Assembly (NCBI GenBank): GCA_051418075.1
Contig: JBPRGG010000023.1
Location: 5,079-69,078, forward strand
Source of the DNA: JBPRGG01 sp051418075
GTDB lineage: Bacteria > Bacteroidota > Bacteroidia > Cytophagales > Cyclobacteriaceae
Direction: 5' to 3'
Length of the DNA: 64,000 nt
The notes beneath the pieces are model-generated. The model ran no database searches and was not told where the DNA came from. It saw only the letters and a program-made list of their open reading frames with translations. A program made the translations under genes and the position numbers. Below are positions 27,203-36,610 of the stretch, piece by piece (positions within the stretch are counted from its first letter, which is position 1; every line of letters begins with the position of its first letter).

Positions 27203-28357
27203 TTATCTTTTATAATACAAATAAGGAGTTAAAACAAGATACATGATTCCGGGCAGGGGATCTTTCCAGGAGAAACAGGCGGCTTCCTTCGGATATTTCA
27301 AAGACTGTAAATAATCGGCTAAAGACATCCTGCCTTTCAGGATCTCATTGGCTACTATATAGGTGTCAGTTAATCGTTCTATCCAGGCCTGATCTTCCTG
27401 TTGATTATGTTGTTCTTTGATTGGCTGTTGATTGGCATAGCTGATCAGCATCCCAATCAGGTTAATACCCAGTTTATTGGTAATAGTATGCCACTTCCAG
27501 GTCCTGGGATTGATTTCTATCAACTTGAAATCACCGGATTTATGATCATACATAAATTCCACTTCCGATAAACCAAAATATTTGATCCCGGTCAGCATTT
27601 TATGGGCGTAAGCCTCAATCTCTTTATTTTTAACGGTTTTGGCAAAAGTGGTAGAAATCCCAAAATTCATAGGTTTTTGCCTGATCCGGTTTGCTACAAA
27701 ACTTCCCCATACTTTTTCTCCTGAACAGAATGAGCCATAGGAAAAAAGGTTTCGGGCCCCACCATCCAGAAATTCCTGAATAATAATTTCGGAGGGATCT
27801 ATTACCCGTATAGCCTCCTGATAATAATAAACCAGCTGCTCCGGATCCTCACATAAAAACACCTTTTTGCCTACCTGGTGATAAAAACGAAACATCACCG
27901 CTGGCTTAATGATAACAGGGTATTTGAGCTTGGAAGCCAGCTCCTGCACCTGGTTCAGGTTTTCCGGAAAATGACTTTCAGGAATTGGAATACCCAGACT
28001 TTTAGCAGTTTTATAGGTCTTGATTTTATCAAAACAAATATCCGTAATCTCAGGCTTGGGTATGGACATGAAGAACTTTTTAGCCAGTTGATCGTAATGA
28101 TCGGCCATAAAACCTACCATTTTATCATTGGTAGGCATTAATATGGCATTTTCCGCCTCCACCGGCAGTTGCATTAATTTTTCCAATAAGTCAAATTCCT
28201 GCCTGAACTGATAGAAATGATCACAGGTATTTGAAAAACGGGTCAGACAAACAGGAGAATCATTGTAAAGGAAGACTTCCAAACCTAGTCGCTTGCAGAT
28301 CCTGGATACACCCAATCCCTGAATATGATTTCCTAATATGATGGCTTTTGATATCAC
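27203..28357 (-). CDS. ATP-grasp ligase
   Basis: A 384-residue ATP-grasp enzyme of the carbamoyl-phosphate-synthase-like group that activates a carboxylate as acyl phosphate and joins it to an amine or thiol. The N-terminal GNHIQGLGVSRIC segment forms the pre-ATP-grasp domain. Lys and Glu ATP-contact blocks are KYPVIIKPA (near 145) and IIQEFL (near 190). The metal-binding Glu-x-Asn is IEINPRTW near 300. It overlaps the upstream deacetylase gene by 4 bp and precedes the decarboxylase-like gene by 4 bp. Substrates unknown; uronic acid or amino-acid carboxylates are plausible in this operon. Confidence 0.87.
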   Translation of the reverse strand: MISKAIILGNHIQGLGVSRICKRLGLEVFLYNDSPVCLTRFSNTCDHFYQFRQEFDLLEKLMQLPVEAENAILMPTNDKMVGFMADHYDQLAKKFFMSIPKPEITDICFDKIKTYKTAKSLGIPIPESHFPENLNQVQELASKLKYPVIIKPAVMFRFYHQVGKKVFLCEDPEQLVYYYQEAIRVIDPSEIIIQEFLDGGARNLFSYGSFCSGEKVWGSFVANRIRQKPMNFGISTTFAKTVKNKEIEAYAHKMLTGIKYFGLSEVEFMYDHKSGDFKLIEINPRTWKWHTITNKLGINLIGMLISYANQQPIKEQHNQQEDQAWIERLTDTYIVANEILKGRMSLADYLQSLKYPKEAACFSWKDPLPGIMYLVLTPYLYYKR

Positions 28358-29124
28358 TTTCTGATCTTTTTTAGCACTTTCTTTACTTGATTTTTAGCGG
28401 TTTGGCTTAACAATTCATAGCCCCAACCCCACCAGTTGTCATGCCATCTTTGGGGATGGATATTTTGCATGATCCGGTTAGGTAAATGATCATTTTTTAA
28501 TGCCTTGATCAATTCATGGGTGGAAGAAAACTTATAGTCAAATGTCGAGTCGATACTATCACGAATGCTTGCTTTGGTATTATTCCAGCTTCTACCGGTA
28601 TCAGTAATATAAAACGTTTGATTAAAATCTACATCGAAATAGGGTTCGGCTATTACTCCATAGGATTTATAATCATATTGCTGCCAAAGCATACGGTTAT
28701 CCCATTTAGACATGGGGCTTCCATGCATGCAGATTGTTTTCACCGGATAAAACTTCCTGAACAGTTCCAGGTTTAGCTCAAAATGCCGGGCAGCTTGTTG
28801 CAGATTACCCTGGTTTAAAGCTACATCCTCATAATGATAGCCTATTTCATGACCGAGATCTCTGATTTTTTCTATATAGTGAGGCTTATAACTGGCCGGT
28901 ACAATCCTAAAATAATAGGAACCCTTTACGCCCAGTTCAGCCTGTATCCGGGCAGTAGCCAAAGCATTTTGAGGTAATTTATCTACATCATGTCGCAGGA
29001 TCATTATTTTTTCCGCTTCATGACCATTGGTGATAAAGTCCTCAAAAGACGTTAAATAATAATCTGCAGACAAGGCGGTTTCCAAAAACTCATAATAGAG
29101 TTTTAATGTGAAATCTCTTTTCAT
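28354..29124 (-). CDS. Polysaccharide deacetylase-like protein (NodB fold)
   Basis: A cytoplasmic-looking NodB-homology protein without signal peptide. ILRHDVDKLP gives the metal-binding Asp-Asp motif (HDVD), LGHEIGYHYED the His motif, and CMHGSPMSKWD a third metal or active-site region. I start at the ATG at 29124; a TTG at 29136 is less likely. First member of the tightly coupled four-gene module. It probably removes an N- or O-acetyl group from a nucleotide-sugar or lipid-linked sugar, exposing an amine that the next gene's ligase could use. That link is inference. Confidence 0.84.
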   Translation of the reverse strand: MKRDFTLKLYYEFLETALSADYYLTSFEDFITNGHEAEKIMILRHDVDKLPQNALATARIQAELGVKGSYYFRIVPASYKPHYIEKIRDLGHEIGYHYEDVALNQGNLQQAARHFELNLELFRKFYPVKTICMHGSPMSKWDNRMLWQQYDYKSYGVIAEPYFDVDFNQTFYITDTGRSWNNTKASIRDSIDSTFDYKFSSTHELIKALKNDHLPNRIMQNIHPQRWHDNWWGWGYELLSQTAKNQVKKVLKKIRK

Positions 29125-29345
29125 TGTGTAAGTCAAAAAAATTCAGTTTCTCTGAAAAAATAGTAGAACATTCAAATAACAGGTCATCAGAATAATTGTT
29201 CGGAGCAAAAACAGTGGGACTGAACTTCATTCCGGGAATATGCTGCCGAAGGCCAATAATGACAGGTAAAAACTCATAACCGGCAAAAAATGTATATGGC
29301 TAACCGGAAAAGAGCTGATATAATTTTTTATGAACCTGCCCCAAT

Positions 29346-30530
29346 TCATCCCTCCACTTTATCCCTTTTAAGGTTTAGCTTTCCGTTAATGGCCTTATCA
29401 TAAATTTCTTCCAGGTCCTTCTCTTTTTGATTAATATCCAAAGCATCCAGGGCATATTTTTGAGCTTCACGGCCGATTTTAGCTCTTAAATAGGAATGCT
29501 CAGCCACCTCCTTGATCAATTGAGCCAACTGTTCAATATCCCACTCACGGGCCAGTAAGCCGGTTTTTTGATGGTTGATGATATAGGGTATCCCGGCATG
29601 ATATGTTGCAATGACAGGCAGCCCTGCAGCCATAGCCTCCACCAATGCTCCGGGTATGCCTTCTTTATCTCCGTTTTCCGGGGTAATGCTGGGATGAACG
29701 AATACATCTGCAGCTTTCAGATAGTTGAGGTGGTCAACAGAACCAAATTTTACGGCTTCTTTTAATTCCACATTGTTTAAACCCAGTTCTGAAATGGATG
29801 ACTTGATCTTATCTTCCATACTGCCCTGCCCTACTATGGTAAGTCTTAGTTTTTTATCAGTAGTCTCCTGAGCCACCTGAAGGGCCTTCAACAGGAACAA
29901 ATGACCCTTTTTTTCAGACAAACCACTGATTATCAAAAAATTTATAGTTTCCTTATTGGGGTATTCCCTTTTTTGAATAAATGGCTTTGTATTAATGCCA
30001 TGGTAATGGGTGATAATTTTTTCAGGCGGGCATCCCAGGTTTTGTAAATCAAGAGCCATATCAGGGCTCATGGCCGTTACATAAGTAATATGGGGATTAA
30101 AAAAAATATACTTTTTTAGCATATAGTGCCCATATCTAAACAACCTCTTGGGAAAGGAGGTGCAGTCATAACCATAAAAAGATACTACCACAGGCAACTT
30201 CAGCTGACGGATAACCCCATGGTATACCAGTGCATCCACGCCATAATGAAAATGTAATACATCTGCCTGCTTTCTCCGGACATAATCGATGGTTTCAGCT
30301 TCCTCTTTAGCAGTGAGTTTACGCAAGTACTTGTACACCATTTTACCAGCTAATCCATTGGTAGATTTAAAAGTGGGCACACTTTCTTCCATCTGGGGCA
30401 GAAAAGCGGATTCAACCGATTCACAATACACAAAATAAGGTTTATAATTTTGATGCTGAGAAACCTGATTGTATATAAAGGAAGCAGTGGGTGGAAGCAG
30501 CTTTCTGGCAAAATGTACGACTTTTTTCAT
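29346..30530 (-). CDS. Family 4 glycosyltransferase (colanic-acid-transferase-like)
   Basis: A 394-residue GT-B retaining transferase. The N-terminal half has FHYGVDALVY. The C-terminal donor-binding half has FLIISGLSEKKGH near 195 and the motif EGIPGALVEAMAAGLPVIAT near 292-311 (Glu-x7-Glu), closely resembling WcaL/AmsK-type enzymes. It starts 1 bp after the AsnB-like stop, so it belongs to the sulfotransferase/ATP-grasp/AsnB module. Sugar donor unknown. Confidence 0.92.
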   Translation of the reverse strand: MKKVVHFARKLLPPTASFIYNQVSQHQNYKPYFVYCESVESAFLPQMEESVPTFKSTNGLAGKMVYKYLRKLTAKEEAETIDYVRRKQADVLHFHYGVDALVYHGVIRQLKLPVVVSFYGYDCTSFPKRLFRYGHYMLKKYIFFNPHITYVTAMSPDMALDLQNLGCPPEKIITHYHGINTKPFIQKREYPNKETINFLIISGLSEKKGHLFLLKALQVAQETTDKKLRLTIVGQGSMEDKIKSSISELGLNNVELKEAVKFGSVDHLNYLKAADVFVHPSITPENGDKEGIPGALVEAMAAGLPVIATYHAGIPYIINHQKTGLLAREWDIEQLAQLIKEVAEHSYLRAKIGREAQKYALDALDINQKEKDLEEIYDKAINGKLNLKRDKVEG

Positions 30531-30531
30531 A

Positions 30532-32343
30532 TTATGAAATTTTATTAAAAAATGCCCATTGCTGGAAGGAAACTAATTTGTTAAAGTTCTTGACATCATT
30601 TGGAAAATTATTTTCCATCTCCTCATTATTGAATTGATGATATTTATGATCCAGGCTGGCTTTGCGACTATGATAAAAATTCTTGTAGAGATCATAGTCA
30701 TTAAAGCTTTTTACAGACCTGAATTTTTTCTTATAAAACAAATATTGCAATCCTACTAAGGGATATAAAAGTTTATAATTTAATAAACGGGGACTGTAAG
30801 CATGAGTTGAGATAATTTTAGCTAATTGTGTATTATATTTTTCCAGCAGGTTGGTATAAAACCGGTGATTCTGCAAACTTTTGATTAAATTCTTTTTTAG
30901 ACTAAGGTTATTCACCCAGGCAAAGGGGGTTTGTATCAGCAATTGTATAAACTCCAGATCAAAAAAAGGATGCAGGTTTTCCACAAAGGGTTTTTCTATC
31001 TTTATTTCTTTCATAAAGTATTTTCTGGTGCCCTGCATCAGTATGAAATAAAATAGTTTGTGGGCTAAAGGCAGGGCAGCATTGAAAAATTTATCCCTGT
31101 GAATATCCTGCCGTATCTCATCTTCATAGGTTTTTAAAAGTTCTTTTGAAAGATAATTTTGTTGATAGGCTTCCCCGAAAATATGATCAAGGGTTTGATC
31201 AGTATCATTGGAAGTTAATAATCTTTTGGTATTGCGGTCAATAAACAATCCGGTACTGGTGGGCTGCTTGATCAGTTCGCTACCAAACAGGCCGGTAAGT
31301 ATCTGATCATACTGCCTGGAGAGTTGAGAAAATGGATAAATAAAGTTAGCCCGGCTCATTTCAGCTATACCATCTCCCAGGTAAACAGCCTGCTGAGCAA
31401 AATGATCATATTTTTGATGGTAAGCCCCATTGATATAAAACGCCTGGTAGGGGAGATCCAGACTGGCAGCAATTTGCTCAGGAATACGGATATCATAGCT
31501 TTCCCTGACCCCATAGCTATAATAATTATAGGCTTTTTTATCTGACAGAAGGGCCAGGTTTAAGCGGGAATCATAGCCTCCGGTTAATGCCACGGCTACT
31601 TTCTCATGATCCTGCAGATACAAAGCCATATTATGTTCAAGCAAGTGGCCTAAATGTTTCAAGGCAGTGGATTCATCATAATTTACAGCCGGTATCAAGT
31701 CCCGGTGAGGATCAAAATAGGGCTTCACATTTACCTGTTGATCCCGGTAACTTAGCACAGCCCCATTCGGAACAGGAGATATTCCTTTGATGAAAGAAGT
31801 ATTATCCAGAATGTAATCAAACAGATAATATTGGATCAGGCTCTTTTCATTGATTTCTACCGGTTGACGGTTCTTTTGCAGAAAATGCACCAGTGCATTT
31901 ATTGAGGAGGAAAACATAAACACAGGTCCTGACTGATAGTAGAAAACCTGCCTGATATTTAATGGATCAGTATACACTTTCACCTGTCTGGTATCGCCTT
32001 TAATACTGATTACAGCAAAGGACCCTTTTACTTTTTCCACCCATTGATCACCCCAGGTTTTGATGGCCTGATATATTTCAGATGCCTTCAGACGGGCTTT
32101 GGGTAGTTTGGAGGCAAAATCCTGCCGGGGAAAGATAAATCCCAGCACATAAACATGTTCCTGATCCCGGGAGAAATGGTCATAATGCGGATTATTCTTA
32201 TGCAGACTTACCAGTTTCATGCCGGGGCTCACAAATTTCTGTTCATTCAGCCCCCACTGTTTATAAAAAAGTAATTCATCAAAAGAAAAGGCAATTTTGC
32301 TATCTTGCTTCAGGTTTATATGACCAAAAAAATCTACCAGCAT
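30532..32343 (-). CDS. Asparagine-synthase-like protein lacking the glutaminase cysteine
   Basis: A 603-residue relative of AsnB. The N-terminal half folds like a class-II glutamine amidotransferase (FAVISIKGDTRQ; VYTDPLNIRQVFYY). However it begins MLVDFFGH, so the essential Cys2 nucleophile is absent and it cannot hydrolyse glutamine in the usual way. The C-terminal synthetase half keeps the ATP-pyrophosphatase loop as ALTGGYDSR (253-260). Such proteins adenylate a carboxylate and join it to an amine. Located 2 bp after an ATP-grasp gene and 1 bp before a GT4 gene, it may amidate a uronic acid or attach an amino compound to the polymer. Confidence 0.88.
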   Translation of the reverse strand: MLVDFFGHINLKQDSKIAFSFDELLFYKQWGLNEQKFVSPGMKLVSLHKNNPHYDHFSRDQEHVYVLGFIFPRQDFASKLPKARLKASEIYQAIKTWGDQWVEKVKGSFAVISIKGDTRQVKVYTDPLNIRQVFYYQSGPVFMFSSSINALVHFLQKNRQPVEINEKSLIQYYLFDYILDNTSFIKGISPVPNGAVLSYRDQQVNVKPYFDPHRDLIPAVNYDESTALKHLGHLLEHNMALYLQDHEKVAVALTGGYDSRLNLALLSDKKAYNYYSYGVRESYDIRIPEQIAASLDLPYQAFYINGAYHQKYDHFAQQAVYLGDGIAEMSRANFIYPFSQLSRQYDQILTGLFGSELIKQPTSTGLFIDRNTKRLLTSNDTDQTLDHIFGEAYQQNYLSKELLKTYEDEIRQDIHRDKFFNAALPLAHKLFYFILMQGTRKYFMKEIKIEKPFVENLHPFFDLEFIQLLIQTPFAWVNNLSLKKNLIKSLQNHRFYTNLLEKYNTQLAKIISTHAYSPRLLNYKLLYPLVGLQYLFYKKKFRSVKSFNDYDLYKNFYHSRKASLDHKYHQFNNEEMENNFPNDVKNFNKLVSFQQWAFFNKIS

Positions 32344-32345
32344 GT

Positions 32346-33569
32346 TTATTTATTTAAAAATCGGAAGGGTCGTTTTAAAAAATGAAATAAAAAGCCCAGC
32401 CAGGAAGCCAGGTTAAACTTCAGGTCATTTTTGTACAGCACATCAAAATACACTTTTTTATTCTTCTGAAAAATCTTTAAATAGGATCCTACAAATGACT
32501 TAACAGAAATATGGCCTTTGAAAATAGAGAAAAGCCCACCGGTAAAGTCCCCCGGCATGCGGAGGGCTTCAAAATAAAGGGCATCCCGGTAATGAAATTC
32601 CGGAATAGGCAAGTCACACAAATCTGCATAATAATAATAGGCCATTTCAAAATTTACTTTAGTGATCAGGTTGGAGAACCCGGGTAACCTGGGATTGATC
32701 TCACATAACTGGTATTGCTGATATTTTTTAGAATAGAACCAATCCAGGTGGGCAAAACCATTCCAATTCAAGTGATCAAGAATGGTGTGGGTATAAGTTT
32801 CCAGGTCCTGGTTGCGTATGGTTTCTCCCGCATACAATCTGCCTCCGGAGGTGCCATCTGGATTGATGTTGGGCCTGATCTTATGAATACTTAAAAATCC
32901 TACCGGCTGATGGGATTTGGTATAATAAGATTCACAACAATAAATATCGTCATAGCCATATTCTATAAACTCCTGGGCAATGATACCTGATTGCAGGTGC
33001 CTGAACTTTGGATTTTCTGTAAGTCGCTTGATTTGCTGATAAGCCTGTAATAAGTCATTTTTATGCCTGACCATGATAAATTTTCCTCCGGCCAGGCGGG
33101 TTGGTTTAATAATAACAGGTTTGTCCAGTTCCTGCCAGGCTTTTTCCAGGTCTTCTTCCTTTTCAATAATGACTGTAGGTATGGCTGGCACCTGACATTG
33201 CCGGGCTGCCAGGTATAACTGTGCTTTGTCAAAACCTTGTAACAATTTATCATAATCAGGCACATTGATCAGATAACCGGCCTTCAAAAGTTTTTCCTTA
33301 TATTTACTGGTGAAGGCCGTGGAGGCATCATCAGAGTAAAGCAGCACACCTTTATGGGGCAAATTAATCAGGAAATCCAGCAATGCCTTTTCATCCTGCA
33401 CTTTAGGACTTATATATTTCTTCTTAACATACCTTGAATGAAAAGCAGGAGGATTTTTCTCCGAACTCAATGCAATCACCGGGATGTTCCGGGACCCAAA
33501 CGAATAAATTACGCCTTCCGTAGCCCGGATATTGGTATCCAGAATAATGACGGGAATAGGTTTATCCAT
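32346..33569 (-). CDS. ATP-grasp ligase, second copy
   Basis: A 407-residue ATP-grasp protein only distantly similar to the one at 27203. The ATP-contact lysine is in KPVIIKPTRLAGGK near 150-163. FAHLDWFYSKK and LCEINPRLPGF near 310 carry the metal ligands, with Glu-x-Asn preserved. It overlaps the sulfotransferase by 8 bp and is followed 2 bp later by the AsnB-like gene, so the three are very probably made together. It should form an amide or ester from a carboxylate; the substrate is not evident. Confidence 0.87.
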   Translation of the reverse strand: MDKPIPVIILDTNIRATEGVIYSFGSRNIPVIALSSEKNPPAFHSRYVKKKYISPKVQDEKALLDFLINLPHKGVLLYSDDASTAFTSKYKEKLLKAGYLINVPDYDKLLQGFDKAQLYLAARQCQVPAIPTVIIEKEEDLEKAWQELDKPVIIKPTRLAGGKFIMVRHKNDLLQAYQQIKRLTENPKFRHLQSGIIAQEFIEYGYDDIYCCESYYTKSHQPVGFLSIHKIRPNINPDGTSGGRLYAGETIRNQDLETYTHTILDHLNWNGFAHLDWFYSKKYQQYQLCEINPRLPGFSNLITKVNFEMAYYYYADLCDLPIPEFHYRDALYFEALRMPGDFTGGLFSIFKGHISVKSFVGSYLKIFQKNKKVYFDVLYKNDLKFNLASWLGFLFHFLKRPFRFLNK

Positions 33570-34434
33570 TTTGCTGGTTATTTATAGCCTGATAATCCTG
33601 ATAATGATGCTCCAGTTTATGATATAGCTGATCACACACCTGCTGGATTTGGGGGGATATTGAAATGGTTTCGCCCTTACCTACAGAGCGGGATGAAACT
33701 TCACTCAGTATCTTATCCCCAGGATATTTCACCTGTACAAATTCATAGATTTCACGCATAATCTTTTCTGGAGATTTTACCAATGCTTCATATTTAACGG
33801 GCATGATCCTTTCATCCTGATCCAGATGCAGATCGAAATACAATCTGTTTCGGGCAAACCAGAACAAGGCAGCGGCATCATAATGACCCATGGCCGGATC
33901 ATACAGCCGGTTGATCACTTGAAGTGCCTCTTTTGAATTCTTTTCTGCCCGCCAGTTGGCCGGATTATTTTCCACAATAAAATTGATATCCCTGACACCA
34001 TTTGATTCACCAAAATTGATAAGGTTGGAACTGGCCACATCCTGAAAATGCCGATACATCCAGATGGCCCTGGAGCCAGGGAAATAATCCAGAATTTCTT
34101 TTATATTCTGACTTTCTACCAGGGGTTTGGCTACGATGAAATTGGCTTTTTCCCTGATAAAATGAGCCTTTACCTTATCCAGCGGATCCAGCCGGATGTT
34201 GTTACGGTCTACACTGGAAATTTCACTAAACTCTCCATAGACCATGGAGTGGATATCCCTTTCAAACAAACGGGTCATCATGGTTGTACCTGATCTTTGA
34301 CAGCCGGTAATAAACAGAATCTGTTTATGCACAGGATGACTGGCATTAAACATTTGGTAAGCCTTTTTGTATCCCTGATAAAGTTTAAAGGGTACTTTCT
34401 TTGATCTTTTTTTTATATCTGATATTGTTGACAT
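33562..34434 (-). CDS. PAPS-dependent sulfotransferase
   Basis: A 290-residue sulfotransferase. The 5'-phosphosulfate-binding loop is FITGCQRSGTTMM at about residues 41-53. The 3'-phosphate region is in SRAIWMYRHFQDVASSN near 125-141, with Arg and Ser in the expected places. No signal peptide, so it would act on nucleotide- or lipid-linked intermediates in the cytoplasm, or on the inner membrane face. It implies a sulfated polymer. It lies 16 bp after a deacetylase gene and overlaps the ATP-grasp gene. Confidence 0.9.
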   Translation of the reverse strand: MSTISDIKKRSKKVPFKLYQGYKKAYQMFNASHPVHKQILFITGCQRSGTTMMTRLFERDIHSMVYGEFSEISSVDRNNIRLDPLDKVKAHFIREKANFIVAKPLVESQNIKEILDYFPGSRAIWMYRHFQDVASSNLINFGESNGVRDINFIVENNPANWRAEKNSKEALQVINRLYDPAMGHYDAAALFWFARNRLYFDLHLDQDERIMPVKYEALVKSPEKIMREIYEFVQVKYPGDKILSEVSSRSVGKGETISISPQIQQVCDQLYHKLEHHYQDYQAINNQQNG

Positions 34435-34450
34435 CGCATTATTAATTTAT

Positions 34451-35449
34451 TCAGACTGAATCCAGTGCATGTTTGTGATTCAGCCAGTTAACATACTTTT
34501 CCATGGTAGTGATCCAGATTCTGTCCCGGTTGAAATCCAGGAAATCAAATATTTCCGGCAGTACCTGGTCCAGGTATTCCGGGGCAAAAGAAGGATGAAA
34601 CCAGAAATGACAAACTGAATTATTCATGATAGCCCTTTGTATCACTTTGGTCACCCGGGCTACATGATATTTAAGCGACCAGGAACGACGAAGTCTAAGT
34701 TCCAGCGAGGTTTTAATTTCCCAAAGTCCATCCGGATGTTTTTGAGGATAACCCAGGGTATTATATTCATTGCTGCGGTAATTGCTGAAACCCATTTTTT
34801 TCAGCTGTTCCAGGTTTCCCACAGTATGGGCCGGATAAATAAAGGTTTTCAGATCAATTCCATATTTTTTGGCCACCTGCTGGCAGGCTTTTAATTCAGC
34901 CCTGAACAGATCAGCTGAGCATACCTCATCCCGGCAATCAATATGGGAAAAAGTATGACACCCAATTTCATGTTCTACCCGGGCTTCCTGGATCCGTTTT
35001 ATCAGGTCTGGACAATACCATTCAGGAGCTTCTTCAAGATTGCTGCCAGGATCATGTTGATACCAATCGCCCTGATCGAACTTCCAGTAATTATTCTCAA
35101 AATGCCTGGGTTGGGCCAAACCTGAATGCCTGCCATCACATTCAGATAGGAACAGATGACCTACAGTAGCCCAGGTGATGGGAATGTCAAAAGCGTCACA
35201 AAGATCCAGGATCTTAGGCACATGTTCTCTTTCCCGTCTGGCCTTCTGCAGGGCCGCTGAAATGGCATCCGGATGCTGATTTTTTCCATATCGCCAGGCC
35301 CAGGCTAATTCAAAATCAGCGGAAATGGTTATCACAGCCTGGTAACCATCCGGAATATAGTCCCAGAAATGATCGACTTTCTCTATCCTGGGATTTCTTC
35401 CCAGGGCAAAATTTATCTTACTCAGGTATGACTTTAATTGGGTATTCAT
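34451..35449 (-). CDS. Polysaccharide deacetylase family protein
   Basis: A 332-residue NodB-type protein. ITISADFELAW gives the first Asp (the D-x-E variant of the usual D-D), HEIGCHTFSHIDC the H-x3-H metal ligands near 175, and TFIYPAHTVGN the Pro-aromatic block. A C-terminal HFWFHPSF segment near 292 supplies the last conserved His. It lacks a signal peptide. Deacetylation of a sugar unit before sulfation or ligation is plausible, because the next gene is the sulfotransferase. Confidence 0.87.
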   Translation of the reverse strand: MNTQLKSYLSKINFALGRNPRIEKVDHFWDYIPDGYQAVITISADFELAWAWRYGKNQHPDAISAALQKARREREHVPKILDLCDAFDIPITWATVGHLFLSECDGRHSGLAQPRHFENNYWKFDQGDWYQHDPGSNLEEAPEWYCPDLIKRIQEARVEHEIGCHTFSHIDCRDEVCSADLFRAELKACQQVAKKYGIDLKTFIYPAHTVGNLEQLKKMGFSNYRSNEYNTLGYPQKHPDGLWEIKTSLELRLRRSWSLKYHVARVTKVIQRAIMNNSVCHFWFHPSFAPEYLDQVLPEIFDFLDFNRDRIWITTMEKYVNWLNHKHALDSV

Positions 35450-35554
35450 TGCAACAAAAAATAGCTATATCTTAAAAAAAAAATTGCATGAGGGGCTCCT
35501 CACTACATTTAATTCAGGCTTCTACTTGAATAACCGGAACGCCGTGATTCGGTT

Positions 35555-36598
35555 TTAAACAAATTCATAATAGATGCTCTCCAGCTTTTCCAGGTGTGCT
35601 TCCTCACTGAAGACTTTGGAATAGGAAAGTGCTGCATCACCCATCTTTTGCCGCAAGGCCTGATCATGGTAAAGTTGCAGGGTCCTGGTAAATAATTCCT
35701 GCTTCGAATCTACAATATATCCGGTCTGTTGATCCTGAATAATTTCTTTGTTCCCTCCTACATCAAAAGCAATAGAAGGCAAGCCTGTGCTGCCTGCATC
35801 TATCAATGACAGCGATAAGGCCTCCTCCTGAGAGGGCAAAATAAACAGGTCAAATTGATTGTAAAACCTGACCAGATCGGTTTGAAAGCCCCAGAACCGG
35901 ACTTCTCTGGTCACATTTAGCTGACTGGCTTTTTCTTCCAGAGAGGCTCTCTCCGGACCATCACCCAGAATATGTATATTAAAATCACTGATCTGCTCAT
36001 TTTTAAGAACCCCTGCTAATTCCAGTAAATATTCCACTCTTTTTAAGCCCACCAGGCGACCGATGAAACCAATATTGAAGCGGTTCATATCCAGGGTACC
36101 ATTCATAGAAAATTTCCCTGACTGGGTGGAGTTGTACACTATATCAGTTTTCCGGGCAGGAAAATGAAAATGCTCCATAAAATATTGTCGCAGTGGATCA
36201 CATACAAACAGCAACTTCTTTACCTGGGGCAAACGGGACAAAATGGAAAGGGTTGGTTTATTAACCTCAAAATGATGACCATGGAAATGCCAAATCACCG
36301 GAACTTGTACTTTCAGGCTGGATAAGGCTGAGATGACCATGGGTGCAAAAAGATGGTTATGAATAATGTCAATATGATTATGCCTGATCAACCGGGTCAG
36401 ACGAAGTGCCGTTTTTAGATAATTATCTTTTTTAAGTTCTACCAGTTTCACCCCGGGATTCAGGGATTCAGCCAATTTACCTGTTTCAAATACAGCAAAT
36501 GTGACCTGATGTTTTTGAGAAAGCATGTTGGCATCCAACACGGCCTGTTTTTCGGCCCCTCCAAAATTTAATGAGCTTACCAGAATTAATATATGCAT
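35555..36598 (-). CDS. Family 4 glycosyltransferase
   Basis: A 347-residue GT-B enzyme. It opens ILILVSSLNFGGAEKQA, the glycine-rich acceptor-domain motif of GT4. The donor domain has FNIGFIGRLVGLKRVEYL near 173-190 and ILPSQEEALSLSLIDAGSTG near 253-272, where Glu and Asp fill the E-x7-E position. It follows the 36611 gene by 12 bp, with the same direction. Adds one sugar to the repeat unit; donor not readable. Confidence 0.92.
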   Translation of the reverse strand: MHILILVSSLNFGGAEKQAVLDANMLSQKHQVTFAVFETGKLAESLNPGVKLVELKKDNYLKTALRLTRLIRHNHIDIIHNHLFAPMVISALSSLKVQVPVIWHFHGHHFEVNKPTLSILSRLPQVKKLLFVCDPLRQYFMEHFHFPARKTDIVYNSTQSGKFSMNGTLDMNRFNIGFIGRLVGLKRVEYLLELAGVLKNEQISDFNIHILGDGPERASLEEKASQLNVTREVRFWGFQTDLVRFYNQFDLFILPSQEEALSLSLIDAGSTGLPSIAFDVGGNKEIIQDQQTGYIVDSKQELFTRTLQLYHDQALRQKMGDAALSYSKVFSEEAHLEKLESIYYEFV

Positions 36599-36610
36599 AA
36601 ATAAAGAATT

